A stretch of 64,000 nucleotides of DNA from Alteromonas portus (GCF_005117025.1 NZ_SWCO01000007.1:62001-126000), one strand, 5' to 3'; positions 1 to 12,371 are shown, counted from the first letter of the stretch. Numbers and translations: made by a program. The notes: a model not told the origin generated them from the sequence alone.

Positions 1-350
1 CAGTTGGATCACATCTTGATCACCCCTGTGGATAGGATCCTACAAACCACTGTGCATAAGCTTTGATCGAAAAAAGAATAACTTTTCAAACGATTCGGGG
101 TGTGGATAAAAAGGCTATTTATACACAAGTTTGAGGTAGGGTTATGGATCGGGGTTTCCCAATGTTATTGATCGCGTAACTTGATGATCTTTATGTGCTT
201 TGATCGGTTACCCACAGATCTTGATGATCCTAATAAAAGTAAAAATAAACAGATCTAAAAGAGATCTTAAGATCTTATAATTCGATCACACCTTTTCAAA
301 AACAGGTTTTGAAGAAAATTTAATCATTTTCTTTATCCAATAAGTCAGAT
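1..350. other. oriC: Chromosomal replication origin (oriC), partial
   Basis: Non-coding stretch directly upstream of mnmG, where oriC lies in E. coli, Vibrio and Shewanella. GATC occurs 14 times between 7 and 287 (starts 7, 18, 36, 65, 147, 170, 186, 202, 217, 226, 252, 263, 271, 284), against about one expected by chance, as for Dam/SeqA-controlled origins. DnaA-box-like 9-mers: TGTGGATAG 27-35, TGTGCATAA 51-59, TGTGGATAA 101-109, TTATACACA 119-127 and TTACCCACA 208-216. Three overlapping GATC-initiated AT-rich 13-mers at 252-264, 263-275 and 271-283 resemble the E. coli unwinding-element repeats. The origin probably continues left of the window, so its full extent is unknown. The limits given are approximate. 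Confidence 0.88.
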
Positions 351-437
351 AAAATACGCGCCCTTTTTTCGGCAGTCTCTGCATGAGAAAAATTAGTTTT
401 TAATCGGCTTATCGTAAGTTAATAGTGAGGTTTAACC

Positions 438-2339
438 ATGTTTTATGCTGAAGCATTTGATGTCATCGTTGTAGGTGGTGGACATGCAGGTACAGAAGCG
501 GCACTTGCAGCTGCTCGCATGGGTGCCAATACACTGTTGCTCACTCATAATATTGAAACGATAGGCCAGATGTCGTGTAACCCTGCAATTGGCGGGATCG
601 GTAAAGGCCATCTTGTAAAAGAGATCGATGCGTTAGGTGGTGCAATGGCACTGGCTATCGACAAAGGTGGTATTCAGTTTAGAACATTAAACTCGTCTAA
701 AGGCCCAGCTGTTCGTGCAACACGTGCGCAAGCAGACCGTACGCTTTACAAAAACGCTATTCGCGACATTGTTGAAAATCAAGAAAACCTAACCTTGTTC
801 CAACAAAGCGTTGACGATCTGATTGTTGAAAACGATCAGGTATGCGGTGTTGTTACGCAAATGGGCTTGAAGTTTAAAGCCAAGTCTGTGGTACTGACAG
901 TGGGTACTTTCCTTGGCGGAACCATACACATTGGTCTTGAAAACTATCGCGGCGGTCGTGCCGGCGATCCACCGTCTATCGCACTTGCAGATAGACTACG
1001 TGCACTTCCGTTTCGTGTTGACCGTTTAAAAACTGGGACACCAGCAAGACTTGATGCTCGCTCGTTAGATTTTTCTGTAATGCAGCCTCAACCTGGTGAC
1101 AATCCTACGCCGGTATTCTCTTTCATGGGTGACAGAACCATGCACCCAACCCAGATCCCGTGCTACATCACCCACACTAATGAAAAAACCCACGATATCA
1201 TTCGCGGAGGGTTAGATCGCTCACCTATGTTTACTGGCGTTATCGAAGGTATTGGACCGCGTTATTGCCCAAGTATTGAAGATAAGATCACCCGTTTCGC
1301 AGACAAGACATCGCATCAAATTTTTGTTGAGCCAGAAGGTTTAAACAGCATTGAAGTTTATCCAAATGGTATTTCAACCAGTTTGCCATTTGACGTACAG
1401 ATGAACCTTGTCCGTTCGATCAAAGGTTTTGAAAATGCGCACATTGTTCGCCCGGGCTATGCCATTGAATATGATTTCTTTGACCCACGCGATCTGAAAC
1501 AAACACTGGAAACGAAGTTTATTCGAGGCTTGTTCTTTGCTGGCCAGATTAACGGTACCACTGGCTATGAAGAAGCGGGTGCGCAAGGGTTAGTAGCAGG
1601 CGCGAACGCAGCGCTACAGGTTCAAGAAAAAGACCCGATGATTTTACGCCGCGATCAGGCATACATGGGCGTGCTTATCGACGACTTAGCCACCATGGGT
1701 ACGAAAGAACCGTATCGCATGTTCACTAGCCGTGCTGAATACAGACTTCTGCTTCGTGAAGACAATGCCGATAGCCGCTTAACCGCGATGGGCCGAGAGA
1801 TTGGTCTTGTTGATGATGCGCGATGGGCGAAATTTAACGAAAAGATGGAAGCGGTAGAAAGTGAGCTACAGCGTTTACGCGGTCAGTGGATCCACCCTGA
1901 TCACGCGGCAACGCCAGAACTCAATACCATGCTGAAAAATCCGGTGAGTCGTGAACATTCTCTTGAAGAGCTGATCCGTCGTCCTGAAATGACTTACGGC
2001 CGGTTAATGGAAATTGAAAGTGTTGGCCCAGGTCTTGAAGATCCGATTGCTGCAGAGCAAGTAGAAATTCAAATTAAGTACGCCGGCTACATTGCCCGTC
2101 AAATGGATGAAATCGCGAAAACGCAGCGACACGAAAATACTTTGTTGCCGGTTGATATGGACTTCAGCAAAATTTCTGGCCTGTCGAACGAGGTTGTAGC
2201 CAAGTTAACCGAAGCCAGACCGGAAACTATTGGTAAAGCGTCGCGTATTTCGGGCATTACCCCGGCGGCCATCTCTTTACTGCTGGTTTACCTTAAAAAA
2301 CACGGCATGTTGCGCAAGCAAGAGAAAATTAGTGCGTAA
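438..2339 (+). CDS. mnmG: tRNA uridine-5-carboxymethylaminomethyl modification enzyme MnmG (GidA)
   Basis: FAD-dependent partner of MnmE in forming (carboxymethyl)aminomethyl-uridine at position 34 of several tRNAs; cytosolic. The 633 residues match the usual length of about 630. The N-terminal dinucleotide-binding motif [12 protein letters not shown] is at residues 11-22. The family signatures [11 protein letters not shown] (about 275) and [12 protein letters not shown] (about 370), the latter holding FAD contacts, are intact. ATG follows a GTGAGG ribosome binding site. Its place beside oriC and upstream of rsmG, parA and parB is conserved in gammaproteobacteria. Identification is secure. 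Confidence 0.98.
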   Translation: MFYAEAFDVIVVGGGHAGTEAALAAARMGANTLLLTHNIETIGQMSCNPAIGGIGKGHLVKEIDALGGAMALAIDKGGIQFRTLNSSKGPAVRATRAQADRTLYKNAIRDIVENQENLTLFQQSVDDLIVENDQVCGVVTQMGLKFKAKSVVLTVGTFLGGTIHIGLENYRGGRAGDPPSIALADRLRALPFRVDRLKTGTPARLDARSLDFSVMQPQPGDNPTPVFSFMGDRTMHPTQIPCYITHTNEKTHDIIRGGLDRSPMFTGVIEGIGPRYCPSIEDKITRFADKTSHQIFVEPEGLNSIEVYPNGISTSLPFDVQMNLVRSIKGFENAHIVRPGYAIEYDFFDPRDLKQTLETKFIRGLFFAGQINGTTGYEEAGAQGLVAGANAALQVQEKDPMILRRDQAYMGVLIDDLATMGTKEPYRMFTSRAEYRLLLREDNADSRLTAMGREIGLVDDARWAKFNEKMEAVESELQRLRGQWIHPDHAATPELNTMLKNPVSREHSLEELIRRPEMTYGRLMEIESVGPGLEDPIAAEQVEIQIKYAGYIARQMDEIAKTQRHENTLLPVDMDFSKISGLSNEVVAKLTEARPETIGKASRISGITPAAISLLLVYLKKHGMLRKQEKISA

Positions 2340-2658
2340 AACACGCGCTTAAATCAACGCATTACTCGCAGCGCTTAGTTTTTCCTATTTATTCGCGTAT
2401 TATGATAATCATAATCGCTTAAACTATGCGAAAACTAGAAAAACTCGGCGCTTTTCACACCGTCCCATTACACCAATTTACGTTCGTTGTGCGGCTTTGA
2501 TGAATTAAGGTGCATTTTTCAAGCGCACCTGTATCGAGCATGAAAGAGCTGCATTAACAAACGGCTGCAAATGAGCGGCAAATCACGATTCGCCGCGCGT
2601 GTTTATGGTATGGACTGTGTAGAGCAAAAAACATTAACGCGAACAGACAGATTTTTCG
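2340..2658. other. mnmG-rsmG intergenic region with a palindrome
   Basis: A 319-base non-coding gap. Its only clear structure is the 17-base inverted repeat at 2399-2415 (ATTATGAT, one central base, ATCATAAT), which also resembles a Fur box (separate entry). No T-run follows the palindrome, so it is not an evident terminator. No convincing small gene was found. The gap presumably holds the rsmG-par promoter, but I could not settle on a -35/-10 pair. Confidence 0.6.
2398..2416. promoter_or_regulatory. Fur-box-like palindrome
   Basis: The 19-mer matches 16 of 19 positions of the classical Fur consensus GATAATGATAATCATTATC and is centred on a perfect 8+1+8 inverted repeat. No iron gene is adjacent, and an AT-rich palindrome can arise for other reasons, so Fur binding is only inferred. 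Confidence 0.35.
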
Positions 2659-3294
2659 ATGACGATACAGCAAGAATTGCACACCATTTTGGTGTCTGGA
2701 CTCGATGCCCTTTCACTAGATTTAAGTGATAAGCAACAGCAGCAGCTAGTTGACTATGTGCTGCTTATGGACAAATGGAATAAGGCGTACAACCTTACCT
2801 CTGTGCGCGATCCTAAGCAAATGATGGTGAAACACATTCTAGACTCGCTGGCTATTGTGCCCTTTCTTGATGGTGACAATATCATTGATGTTGGTACTGG
2901 CCCTGGCCTTCCTGGTATGCCATTAGCTATCGCATTTCCGGATAAATCTTTTACACTGCTTGATTCGCTAGGCAAACGTGTACGGTTTATGACCCAATGT
3001 GTGCATACCCTTGGATTAACTAACGTAACCCCAGTGCAAAGCCGCGTTGAAGAGCACAATGGCGATACGCCTTACGATATTGTGTTAAGCCGAGCTTTCG
3101 CTTCACTAAAAGATATGTTGCACTGGTGTCAGCATCTGGTAGATTCAGAAGGTCAGTTTTTGGCGCTTAAAGGTCAGTTTCCACAAGATGAAATAGACGA
3201 AGTGAGTGATCACTTCCATGTGAGCAAAACGGAAAACCTCACTGTGCCAAATTTGGTAGGCGAACGACATCTGGTTTGGCTAAAAAAGAAATAG
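2659..3294 (+). CDS. rsmG: 16S rRNA (guanine-527-N7)-methyltransferase RsmG (GidB)
   Basis: SAM-dependent methyltransferase that makes m7G527 in 16S rRNA; loss is known to give low-level streptomycin resistance. The 211 residues fit the family (about 207). The SAM-binding motif [10 protein letters not shown] starts at residue 77, preceded by the substrate-side segment YNLTSVRDP (about 45). The upstream ribosome binding site is weak. It is followed after 35 bases by parA, the standard gidB-parA-parB order, and is probably cotranscribed with it. Confidence 0.96.
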   Translation: MTIQQELHTILVSGLDALSLDLSDKQQQQLVDYVLLMDKWNKAYNLTSVRDPKQMMVKHILDSLAIVPFLDGDNIIDVGTGPGLPGMPLAIAFPDKSFTLLDSLGKRVRFMTQCVHTLGLTNVTPVQSRVEEHNGDTPYDIVLSRAFASLKDMLHWCQHLVDSEGQFLALKGQFPQDEIDEVSDHFHVSKTENLTVPNLVGERHLVWLKKK

Positions 3295-3329
3295 CCAAAA
3301 AATAGACATAGACGAGAACAGGATCAAAC

Positions 3330-4124
3330 GTGGCTAAGGTAATCGCGATCGCGAATCAAAAAGGTGGTGTTGGAAAAACAACCACCGCAGTTAACGTGGC
3401 AGCGTCAATGGCAGCAACTAAACGCAAAGTGTTGCTGATTGATCTCGATCCACAGGGTAATGCAACCATGGGAAGCGGCGTTGATAAATACGACGTTGAA
3501 TCTACCGCATTTGAATTGTTGATTGAAGAAAAGCCAATTAACGATGTTATCGTTAAAGCGACAAGCGGCAAGTACGACCTCATCGCAGCGAACGGTGACG
3601 TGACCGCGGCAGAAATTAAGCTGATGGAAATGTTTGCCCGAGAAGTAAGGCTTCGCAACGCGTTGAAGCCTGTCATGGATTACTACGATTTTGTCTTTAT
3701 CGACTGCCCGCCTTCACTTAACCAGCTAACAGTGAACGCCTTAGCTGCAGCTGATTCAGTGATGGTACCTATGCAGTGCGAATATTATGCGCTAGAAGGC
3801 CTCACTGCTCTTATGGATACCATTCAAAAACTGGCATCTGTAGTGAATCCAGAATTGAAGATCGAAGGCGTATTGCGTACTATGTACGACCCGCGCAACC
3901 GCCTTGCTAACGACGTTTCAGAACAATTGAAGCGCCATTTTGGTGAACAAGTTTATCGGACGGTTATTCCGCGTAACGTTCGCCTAGCTGAAGCGCCAAG
4001 CTTCGGTACGCCAGCGATGTATTATGATAAATCATCGACAGGCGCTAAAGCCTACCTGGCACTGGCGGGTGAAATACTGCGTCGTAGGGATAAAACAACG
4101 CCTGCACAGGCAAAAGCAAGTTAA
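3330..4124 (+). CDS. parA: Chromosome-partitioning ATPase ParA (Soj)
   Basis: Walker-type ATPase that binds nucleoid DNA non-specifically and moves ParB-parS complexes away from the origin region. Deviant Walker A KGGVGKTTTAVN is at residues 11-22, LLIDLDPQGN follows near 36, and the Walker B region is FVFIDCPPSL (about 120). At 264 residues it is the short chromosomal type without an N-terminal helix-turn-helix. The start is GTG at 3330 behind an ACAGGA ribosome binding site. It is followed by parB after 45 bases. Confidence 0.96.
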   Translation: MAKVIAIANQKGGVGKTTTAVNVAASMAATKRKVLLIDLDPQGNATMGSGVDKYDVESTAFELLIEEKPINDVIVKATSGKYDLIAANGDVTAAEIKLMEMFAREVRLRNALKPVMDYYDFVFIDCPPSLNQLTVNALAAADSVMVPMQCEYYALEGLTALMDTIQKLASVVNPELKIEGVLRTMYDPRNRLANDVSEQLKRHFGEQVYRTVIPRNVRLAEAPSFGTPAMYYDKSSTGAKAYLALAGEILRRRDKTTPAQAKAS

Positions 4125-4169
4125 ACGACAATAAGCTGAACACTATCAGCACATGCCATAGAGGACACT

Positions 4170-5048
4170 ATGTCAGCACGTAAAAGAGGCCTTGGCCGCG
4201 GTTTAGATGCGCTACTCGCAACCAGCCAATCATCTGCTCAAAAAGAACAAGATGCCGCCGAGGTAAATTCAACCAACGGTGAGTTAAGCAAACTCCCTAT
4301 TGAATACTTAGTGCCGGGCAAGTATCAGCCTCGTAAAGATATGTCACCTGAGGCATTAGAAGAACTGGCATCGTCTATTCGTGCGCAAGGTATTATTCAG
4401 CCTATCGTAGTGAGAAAAGTCGACGAGCACCGCTATGAAATTATTGCCGGTGAACGCCGCTGGCGAGCGTCACAATTAGCACAGCTTGACGAAGTACCTT
4501 GTTTAGTTAAAAACGTGCCTGACGAAGCGGCAGTGGCCATTGCCCTTATCGAAAATATCCAGCGTGAAGATTTAAATGCTATGGAAGAGGCGCAAGCCCT
4601 CGACCGTTTAATGAATGAGTTCGCGCTGACTCATCAAGAAGTGGCCGAAGCGGTGGGCAAATCACGTACCACGGTGACAAATTTACTTCGCCTGAATAAT
4701 TTAAACGATGACGTGAAATTGTTAGTTGAGCATGGCGATATTGAAATGGGTCATGCTAGAGCGCTGTTAGCGCTTGAAGGTGAAACTCAGTCAGAAACGG
4801 CGCAAGTAGTGTCGGGCAAAGGTCTTACCGTGCGCGATACTGAAAAGCTTGTGAAAAAGCTATTAGAGCCCGCTAAACCTAAGCTAGAGAAGAAAGTTGA
4901 CCCTGACGTGCAAAACCTTATGACACGACTTTCAGAAAATTTGGGCACACCTGTGAGCATTGATCACAATGCAAAAGGCAAAGGTAAGCTAACGATTAGC
5001 TTTAGCGACCTTGAACAATTAGATGGAATTATCTCTAAAATTCAATAG
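4170..5048 (+). CDS. parB: Chromosome-partitioning protein ParB (Spo0J)
   Basis: CTP-dependent DNA clamp that loads at parS sites and stimulates ParA. The conserved N-terminal ParA-interaction motif RGLGRGLDALL is at about 5-15, the CTP-binding box GERRWRASQLA starts at residue 94, and a helix-turn-helix (LTHQEVAEAVGKSRTTVTNL) lies near 150-170. The C-terminal dimerisation region ends the 292-residue protein. I searched by eye for TGTTTCACGTGAAACA-type parS sites in the window and found none, so parS is expected elsewhere near oriC. Confidence 0.96.
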   Translation: MSARKRGLGRGLDALLATSQSSAQKEQDAAEVNSTNGELSKLPIEYLVPGKYQPRKDMSPEALEELASSIRAQGIIQPIVVRKVDEHRYEIIAGERRWRASQLAQLDEVPCLVKNVPDEAAVAIALIENIQREDLNAMEEAQALDRLMNEFALTHQEVAEAVGKSRTTVTNLLRLNNLNDDVKLLVEHGDIEMGHARALLALEGETQSETAQVVSGKGLTVRDTEKLVKKLLEPAKPKLEKKVDPDVQNLMTRLSENLGTPVSIDHNAKGKGKLTISFSDLEQLDGIISKIQ

Positions 5049-5103
5049 GTTAAAATAATAATAATTGAGATGATCTCTTTGCCTACCCGCAATTGATACG
5101 CTG

Positions 5104-5121
5104 TTCGGTGCTAACACCGGA
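5104..5121 (+). other. Hairpin downstream of parB
   Basis: A seven-pair stem (5104-5110 with 5115-5121, one G-U pair) with a CTAA loop lies 56 bases after the parB stop. No uninterrupted T-run follows, so it would be an inefficient or factor-assisted terminator, or an mRNA 3-prime stabilising structure between the par and atp transcription units. Confidence 0.4.
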
Positions 5122-5185
5122 CACTCTCCTTTCCGGTTATAGCAATAGAAAATTTTCAGAATAACTTTCAAAAAGCGTTGTACTG

Positions 5186-5213
5186 TTGAAAATTGTCGGT
5201 AAAACAGTATACT
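5186..5213 (+). promoter_or_regulatory. Sigma-70 promoter of the atp operon
   Basis: TTGAAA at 5186-5191 and TATACT at 5208-5213 with a 16-base spacer. The predicted start point near 5220 leaves a leader of only about 14 bases before the GTG of atpI. The region is intergenic and lies just before a nine-gene operon, which supports the call. Confidence 0.65.
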
Positions 5214-5233
5214 TCTGACGCTTTTTGTAAGAC

Positions 5234-5641
5234 GTGAACAAGCTGCGAGTAAAAGTGACGAACAAGTTAGCAAAACGCGGGTTAGATCTCGCTAAGAAAG
5301 GGCTACTTTTTCAGGCCGTTACAGCCTTAGTTGTTACCGCATTCGCAGGCGCCGCAGGAGGAAGTCATTCCGCCATGTCGGCAGCGGCAGGGGCTTTAAT
5401 TAGCATTTTGCCTGCGATAGTGTTTGCTGGCTTTGCATTTCGCTATGCAGGCGCTAGCAAAAACGACCTTGTTGCACGAAGTTTTAGCCAAGGCTCAAAA
5501 ATGAAGCTGGCACTGACAATCATTTTATTTGTAATTGCGTTTAAAGGCTTGAATGCTACGCCGCTAGAGATTTTCGCAGCGTTCGTGATTACAACCGCTA
5601 GCCATGCGCTAGCCATGTTTCATTACGGTACGAAAGAATAA
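5234..5641 (+). CDS. atpI: ATP synthase accessory subunit I (AtpI)
   Basis: Small membrane protein encoded at the head of F-ATPase operons; the family assists c-ring assembly or Mg2+ supply but is not a stoichiometric subunit. The 135 residues show an amphipathic basic N-terminus and about four hydrophobic segments (near 27-45, 50-70, 88-105 and 112-130). The start is GTG at 5234 with only a weak TAAG upstream. Sequence conservation in this family is low, so position in the operon carries much of the weight. Confidence 0.85.
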   Translation: MNKLRVKVTNKLAKRGLDLAKKGLLFQAVTALVVTAFAGAAGGSHSAMSAAAGALISILPAIVFAGFAFRYAGASKNDLVARSFSQGSKMKLALTIILFVIAFKGLNATPLEIFAAFVITTASHALAMFHYGTKE

Positions 5642-5739
5642 AGACAACGCAAGGCGTTGCGATAACGAAAACAACGTAATCGACCGATTGAGACTAAAGA
5701 ACCAGTCACCAAATTTTTACACTTTACAACTTGGGTTAA

Positions 5740-6576
<837 letters not shown>

Positions 6577-6585
6577 GAATTAACG

Positions 6586-6618
6586 GGTACCGAGAATACG
6601 TTTTTCGGTACCGTTTTT
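6586..6618 (+). terminator. Terminator-like hairpin between atpB and atpE
   Basis: GGTACCGA (6586-6593) pairs perfectly with TCGGTACC (6605-6612) and is followed by G and then TTTTT (6614-6618). It lies inside the operon, so full termination is unlikely. A partial attenuator or an RNA-processing or stability element between the one-copy subunit a and the multi-copy subunit c is inferred. Confidence 0.6.
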
Positions 6619-6655
6619 AACCGAGTTTTATTTTAAACATTAACCTTAACTAAAC

Positions 6656-6906
<251 letters not shown>

Positions 6907-6943
6907 TTCATACTCTAGCGAACTTTTATGAGGAGAGGCGATA

Positions 6944-7414
6944 GTGAATATTAACGCCACTTTTATTGGTCAATTAATCGCCTTCGCTGTGTTCGTGGTG
7001 TTCTGCATGAAATATGTATGGCCTCCACTGATGGCAGCGATTGAAGAACGTCAGAAGAAAATTGCCGATGGGCTTGAAGCTTCTGAACGTGCAGAGAAAG
7101 ACCTAGAGCTAGCTCAAGCGAAAGCAACAGAGCAGCTTAAAGATGCGAAAGCGCAAGCAGCTGAAATTATCGAGCAGGCCAAAAAGCGCGCCAACCAATT
7201 GGTTGACGAAGAAACGCAAAAAGGCCATGCGGAACGCGAGAAGATTATCGCTTCTGGTTATGCCGAGATTGAAGCTGAACGCAATCGTGCCAAAGAAGAT
7301 TTGCGCAAGCAGGTTTCTGCACTTGCAGTAGCTGGCGCACAGCAAATCTTACAACGTGAAATCGATGCAAACGCACAAAACGACATTGTTGAAAAACTTG
7401 TCGCTGAGCTTTAA
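6944..7414 (+). CDS. atpF: ATP synthase F0 subunit b
   Basis: Peripheral stalk subunit that tethers F1 to F0 as a dimer. One N-terminal membrane helix (about 5-25) is followed by a long charged, Ala/Lys/Glu-rich coiled coil to the end, 156 residues in all (E. coli 156). Start GTG at 6944 is chosen because AGGAGAGG precedes it at 6931-6938 and because the frame gives the canonical MNINAT N-terminus. It is 14 bases from atpH. Confidence 0.97.
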   Translation: MNINATFIGQLIAFAVFVVFCMKYVWPPLMAAIEERQKKIADGLEASERAEKDLELAQAKATEQLKDAKAQAAEIIEQAKKRANQLVDEETQKGHAEREKIIASGYAEIEAERNRAKEDLRKQVSALAVAGAQQILQREIDANAQNDIVEKLVAEL

Positions 7415-7428
7415 TAGGGAGATGAGCC

Positions 7429-7962
7429 ATGTCTGAATTGACAACCGTTGCTCGTCCTTATGCTAAAGCTGCTTTCGATTTTGCTGTCGAGAAAGACGCC
7501 GTTGCAAAATGGCAAGAAATGCTAGCCTTTGCAGGCGCTGTAGCAGCGAACGATGACATGCACCAGCTTTTGTCTGGTGCGGTTGCCGCTGACACGCTTG
7601 CCGACATTTTTAACAATGTTTGTGGTGAGCAACTCGACGAACACGGCCAAAACCTAGTTAAGGTTTTGGCTGAGAATAAACGTTTAGCCGCGTTGCCTGA
7701 AATTTCTACTTTGTTTGATGCATTTAAAGCAGATTACGACAAAGAAATAGAAGTGGACGTAACCTCAGCATCTACGCTGACTGATGCACAACAAAATGAG
7801 TTGGTTGCATCTTTGGAAAAACGTTTGGCACGTAAAGTGAAGCTTAATTGTAACGTGGACCCTGCCCTGATCGCTGGAATGGTAATTAATGCCGGCGATA
7901 CAGTCATTGATGGTTCCGTAAAGTCGAAATTGAACCGTCTAGCAGACGCGTTGCAAGCATAA
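7429..7962 (+). CDS. atpH: ATP synthase F1 subunit delta
   Basis: Caps the alpha/beta hexamer and binds subunit b in the outer stalk. The 177 residues match E. coli (177). The N-terminus carries the family pattern [13 protein letters not shown] (7-19), and the C-terminal domain carries the conserved run [21 protein letters not shown] ribosome binding site precedes ATG. Spacing to atpA is 13 bases, as expected in this operon. Confidence 0.97.
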   Translation: MSELTTVARPYAKAAFDFAVEKDAVAKWQEMLAFAGAVAANDDMHQLLSGAVAADTLADIFNNVCGEQLDEHGQNLVKVLAENKRLAALPEISTLFDAFKADYDKEIEVDVTSASTLTDAQQNELVASLEKRLARKVKLNCNVDPALIAGMVINAGDTVIDGSVKSKLNRLADALQA

Positions 7963-7975
7963 CGGGGATAAGAGC

Positions 7976-9517
7976 ATGCAACTTAATTCCACTGAAATTG
8001 CTGAACTGATCAAGAAAAGAATTGAACAGTTCAATGTAAGCAGTGAAGCACGTAATGAAGGTACTATCGTCGCAGTAACAGACGGTATTATCCGCATTCA
8101 CGGCCTTGCAGATGTAATGCAAGGTGAAATGATCGAGCTTCCTGGAAGCCGTTACGCAATTGCACTAAACCTTGAGCGAGACTCTGTAGGTGCAGTTGTT
8201 ATGGGTCCTTATGCGGACCTTAAAGAAGGCGATAAAGTACAATCTACTGGTCGTATTCTTGAAGTACCAGTAGGTAACGCACTACTAGGTCGTGTTGTTA
8301 ACACACTAGGTGAGCCTATCGATGGTAAAGGCGCAATCGACGCAGCTGGTTTCGAGCCAGTTGAAAAAATTGCACCTGGCGTAATCGAGCGTCAATCGGT
8401 AGACCAGCCAGTACAAACTGGTTATAAGTCAGTTGACGCCATGATCCCAGTAGGTCGTGGTCAGCGTGAGCTTATCATCGGTGACCGTCAGTGTGGTAAA
8501 ACAGCAATGGCTGTTGACGCTATCATCAACCAAAAAGGTACAGGCATTAAATGTGTGTACGTAGCGGTTGGTCAGAAAGCATCTACTATCGCTAACGTAG
8601 TACGTAAACTAGAAGAGCACGGTGCACTTGACCACACTATCGTGGTTGCAGCGTCTGCATCTGAGTCTGCTGCGCTTCAATACCTAGCGCCTTACTCTGG
8701 TTGTACTATGGGTGAATTCTTCCGTGACCGCGGTGAAGACGCGCTAATCGTATATGATGATTTGTCTAAGCAAGCTGTTGCTTATCGTCAAATCTCACTA
8801 CTACTTAAGCGTCCACCAGGCCGTGAAGCTTACCCAGGTGACGTATTCTACCTTCACTCACGTCTACTAGAACGTGCTGCACGTGTAAACGAACAATACG
8901 TTGAGCGTTACACAAACGGCGAAGTGAAAGGTAAGACAGGTTCATTGACTGCGCTTCCAATTATCGAAACGCAAGCTGGTGACGTATCTGCATTCGTACC
9001 AACTAACGTAATCTCAATTACCGACGGTCAGATCTTCCTAGAAACTGACTTGTTTAACGCAGGTATCCGTCCAGCGGTTAACGCTGGTATCTCGGTATCT
9101 CGTGTTGGTGGTGCTGCACAGACTAAAATCATCAAGAAGTTGGGTGGCGGTATCCGTCTAGCCCTAGCTCAGTATCGTGAACTTGCGGCGTTCTCGCAGT
9201 TTGCTTCTGACCTTGATGACGCAACTCGTGAGCAACTTGAGCACGGTGAGCGCGTAACTGAGCTAATGAAGCAGAAGCAGTACGCACCACTTTCAATTGC
9301 TGATATGGGTGTATCTCTGTTCGCGGTAGAAAAAGGTTTCCTTAAGGGTATCGAGCTTAACAAAATCCTAGATTTTGAAGCCGCTCTTCACTCTTACATG
9401 AACAGCGAACACGCTGACCTTATGAAGACTATCAACGAATCAGGTAACTACAACGACGAGATTGCCTCTAAGTTGAACGACGCTTTAACAAACTTTAAAG
9501 CGACACAAACTTGGTAA
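7976..9517 (+). CDS. atpA: ATP synthase F1 subunit alpha
   Basis: Non-catalytic nucleotide-binding subunit of the F1 hexamer. The P-loop GDRQCGKT is at residues 169-176, the position seen in E. coli (GDRQTGKT), with Cys in place of Thr. The beta-barrel N-terminal domain, the RecA-like core with the conserved [14 protein letters not shown], and the helical C-terminal domain are all present in 513 residues, the same as E. coli. Codon use is strongly biased (for example CTA, CGT and GTA), as in highly expressed genes. Confidence 0.99.
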   Translation: MQLNSTEIAELIKKRIEQFNVSSEARNEGTIVAVTDGIIRIHGLADVMQGEMIELPGSRYAIALNLERDSVGAVVMGPYADLKEGDKVQSTGRILEVPVGNALLGRVVNTLGEPIDGKGAIDAAGFEPVEKIAPGVIERQSVDQPVQTGYKSVDAMIPVGRGQRELIIGDRQCGKTAMAVDAIINQKGTGIKCVYVAVGQKASTIANVVRKLEEHGALDHTIVVAASASESAALQYLAPYSGCTMGEFFRDRGEDALIVYDDLSKQAVAYRQISLLLKRPPGREAYPGDVFYLHSRLLERAARVNEQYVERYTNGEVKGKTGSLTALPIIETQAGDVSAFVPTNVISITDGQIFLETDLFNAGIRPAVNAGISVSRVGGAAQTKIIKKLGGGIRLALAQYRELAAFSQFASDLDDATREQLEHGERVTELMKQKQYAPLSIADMGVSLFAVEKGFLKGIELNKILDFEAALHSYMNSEHADLMKTINESGNYNDEIASKLNDALTNFKATQTW

Positions 9518-9575
9518 TCAATGGTGCTGGTGTTTAACCACCAGCGCAATTCGTTGAGTAATCGGAGAGATAGTC

Positions 9576-10436
9576 ATGGCCAGCGGTAAAGAAATAAAAG
9601 GTAAGATTGGGAGTATCAAAAATACTCAGAAGATTACCAGTGCGATGGAAATGGTTGCTGCGTCTAAAATGAAAAAGGCGCAGGAACGCATGGCTTCTGG
9701 CCGTCCATATGCACAAAATATGCTTAAAGTGATTGGTCACATTGCAAACGGTAACCTTGAATATCGCCATCCTTATTTGGAAGAGCGTGAAGTCAAGCGC
9801 GTCGGTTACATTGTGATTTCCACTGACCGAGGCTTATGTGGTGGCTTGAACACCAATGAATTTAAGCTCGTCACTCAAGACGTCAAAAAATGGCGTGAAC
9901 AGGGTGTAGAAGTGGATTTCGCTGCATTAGGTTCTAAAGCGTGCAGTTTCTTCAACCGCTTTGGTGGCAAGTTGCTTGCTGCTGAATCTGGTTTAGGTGA
10001 CAAGCCGTCTGTGAGCGATGTAGTGGGTGTTGTACGCGTTATGCTTAAAGCGTACGACGAAGGACAAATTGACCGAGTATTCTTGGTATTCAATGACTTC
10101 GTTAACACCATGACACAGAAACCTGTGATCAATCAGTTATTGCCTTTGCCAAAGTCAGAAGACGAAGAATATCAACATCGTTGGGACTACATCTACGAGC
10201 CAGATCCAAAAGAAATTTTGGAAGCACTAATGGTTCGTTACATTGAGTCTCAGGTGTATCAGGGTGTTGTAGAAAACGCGGCGTCAGAACAAGCTGCGCG
10301 AATGGTTGCCATGAAGGCAGCAACCGACAACGCCGGTAACCTCATTGATGAGTTACAACTGGTATATAACAAAGCGCGTCAGGCTGCAATCACACAAGAA
10401 ATCAGTGAGATTGTGAGCGGTGCCGCAGCGGTGTAG
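9576..10436 (+). CDS. atpG: ATP synthase F1 subunit gamma
   Basis: Central rotor shaft linking the c-ring to the catalytic hexamer. The N-terminal helix ending [17 protein letters not shown] (about 11-27) and the C-terminal helix with [20 protein letters not shown] are the family landmarks and form the coiled coil. The 286 residues compare with 287 in E. coli. A CGGAGAG ribosome binding site precedes ATG by about seven bases. Confidence 0.98.
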   Translation: MASGKEIKGKIGSIKNTQKITSAMEMVAASKMKKAQERMASGRPYAQNMLKVIGHIANGNLEYRHPYLEEREVKRVGYIVISTDRGLCGGLNTNEFKLVTQDVKKWREQGVEVDFAALGSKACSFFNRFGGKLLAAESGLGDKPSVSDVVGVVRVMLKAYDEGQIDRVFLVFNDFVNTMTQKPVINQLLPLPKSEDEEYQHRWDYIYEPDPKEILEALMVRYIESQVYQGVVENAASEQAARMVAMKAATDNAGNLIDELQLVYNKARQAAITQEISEIVSGAAAV

Positions 10437-10457
10437 GCAAAGGTTTAAAAGAGATAA

Positions 10458-11855
<1,398 letters not shown>

Positions 11856-11861
11856 TAGCGG

Positions 11862-11892
11862 GGCTAGCATTAGCTAGCCTAGCATCATGCTA
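11862..11892 (+). other. Paired hairpins between atpD and atpC
   Basis: GGCTAGC (11862-11868), loop ATTA, GCTAGCC (11873-11879) form a perfect stem. It is followed at once by the palindrome TAGCAT-C-ATGCTA (11880-11892). The atpC ribosome binding site AGGAGG is just downstream at 11906-11911. No T-run is present, so this is more likely an RNA processing or translation element than a terminator. Confidence 0.5.
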
Positions 11893-11915
11893 ACGTACCT
11901 AATCAGGAGGTTCAC

Positions 11916-12329
11916 ATGGCAATGACAGTACATTTGGACGTGGTAAGCGCGGAGAAAGCGATCTTCTCAGGACGCGTTGAATCGATTCAGGTGACAGGTA
12001 GCGAAGGTGAATTGGGTATTAACCCAGGTCACGCGCCACTTATCTCTGCTATTAAACCTGGTATGGTGCGTTTGGTTAAACAGCACGGTGAAGAAGAAGT
12101 TATTTATGTTGCTGGTGGTGTACTAGAAGTACAACCTGGCAATGTTACCGTACTGGCTGATACCGCGGTTCGAGCTGAAGATCTTGACGAGCAGGCAGCA
12201 CAAGAAGCCAAACGACGTGCAGAAGAGCACATCGCCAACCCAGGCGCTGACTTTAATTATGCAGAAGCAGCTCACGAGCTTGCAGAAGCGATTGCACAAC
12301 TTCGTCTTATTCAGAAGTTACGCAAGTAA
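11916..12329 (+). CDS. atpC: ATP synthase F1 subunit epsilon
   Basis: Rotor subunit that inhibits ATP hydrolysis through its C-terminal helices. The N-terminal beta sandwich ([28 protein letters not shown]) is followed by an alanine-rich helical hairpin, 137 residues in all (E. coli 139). A strong AGGAGG ribosome binding site is present. It is the last gene of the operon, with a terminator 14 bases after the stop. glmU and glmS, which follow atpC in E. coli, are absent here. Confidence 0.98.
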   Translation: MAMTVHLDVVSAEKAIFSGRVESIQVTGSEGELGINPGHAPLISAIKPGMVRLVKQHGEEEVIYVAGGVLEVQPGNVTVLADTAVRAEDLDEQAAQEAKRRAEEHIANPGADFNYAEAAHELAEAIAQLRLIQKLRK

Positions 12330-12343
12330 AAAGCACAGCTTTG

Positions 12344-12371
12344 AAAAAACCCGCCAACTGGCGGGTTTTTT
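12344..12371 (+). terminator. Terminator of the atp operon
   Basis: CCCGCC (12350-12355), loop AACT, GGCGGG (12360-12365), flanked by A6 (12344-12349) and T6 (12366-12371). It is a canonical intrinsic terminator directly after atpC. Confidence 0.93.

Noticed and set aside
7143..7331. Open frames on both strands inside atpF
   Set aside because: Repetitive Lys/Ala/Glu codons of the coiled coil open other frames; no independent start signals.
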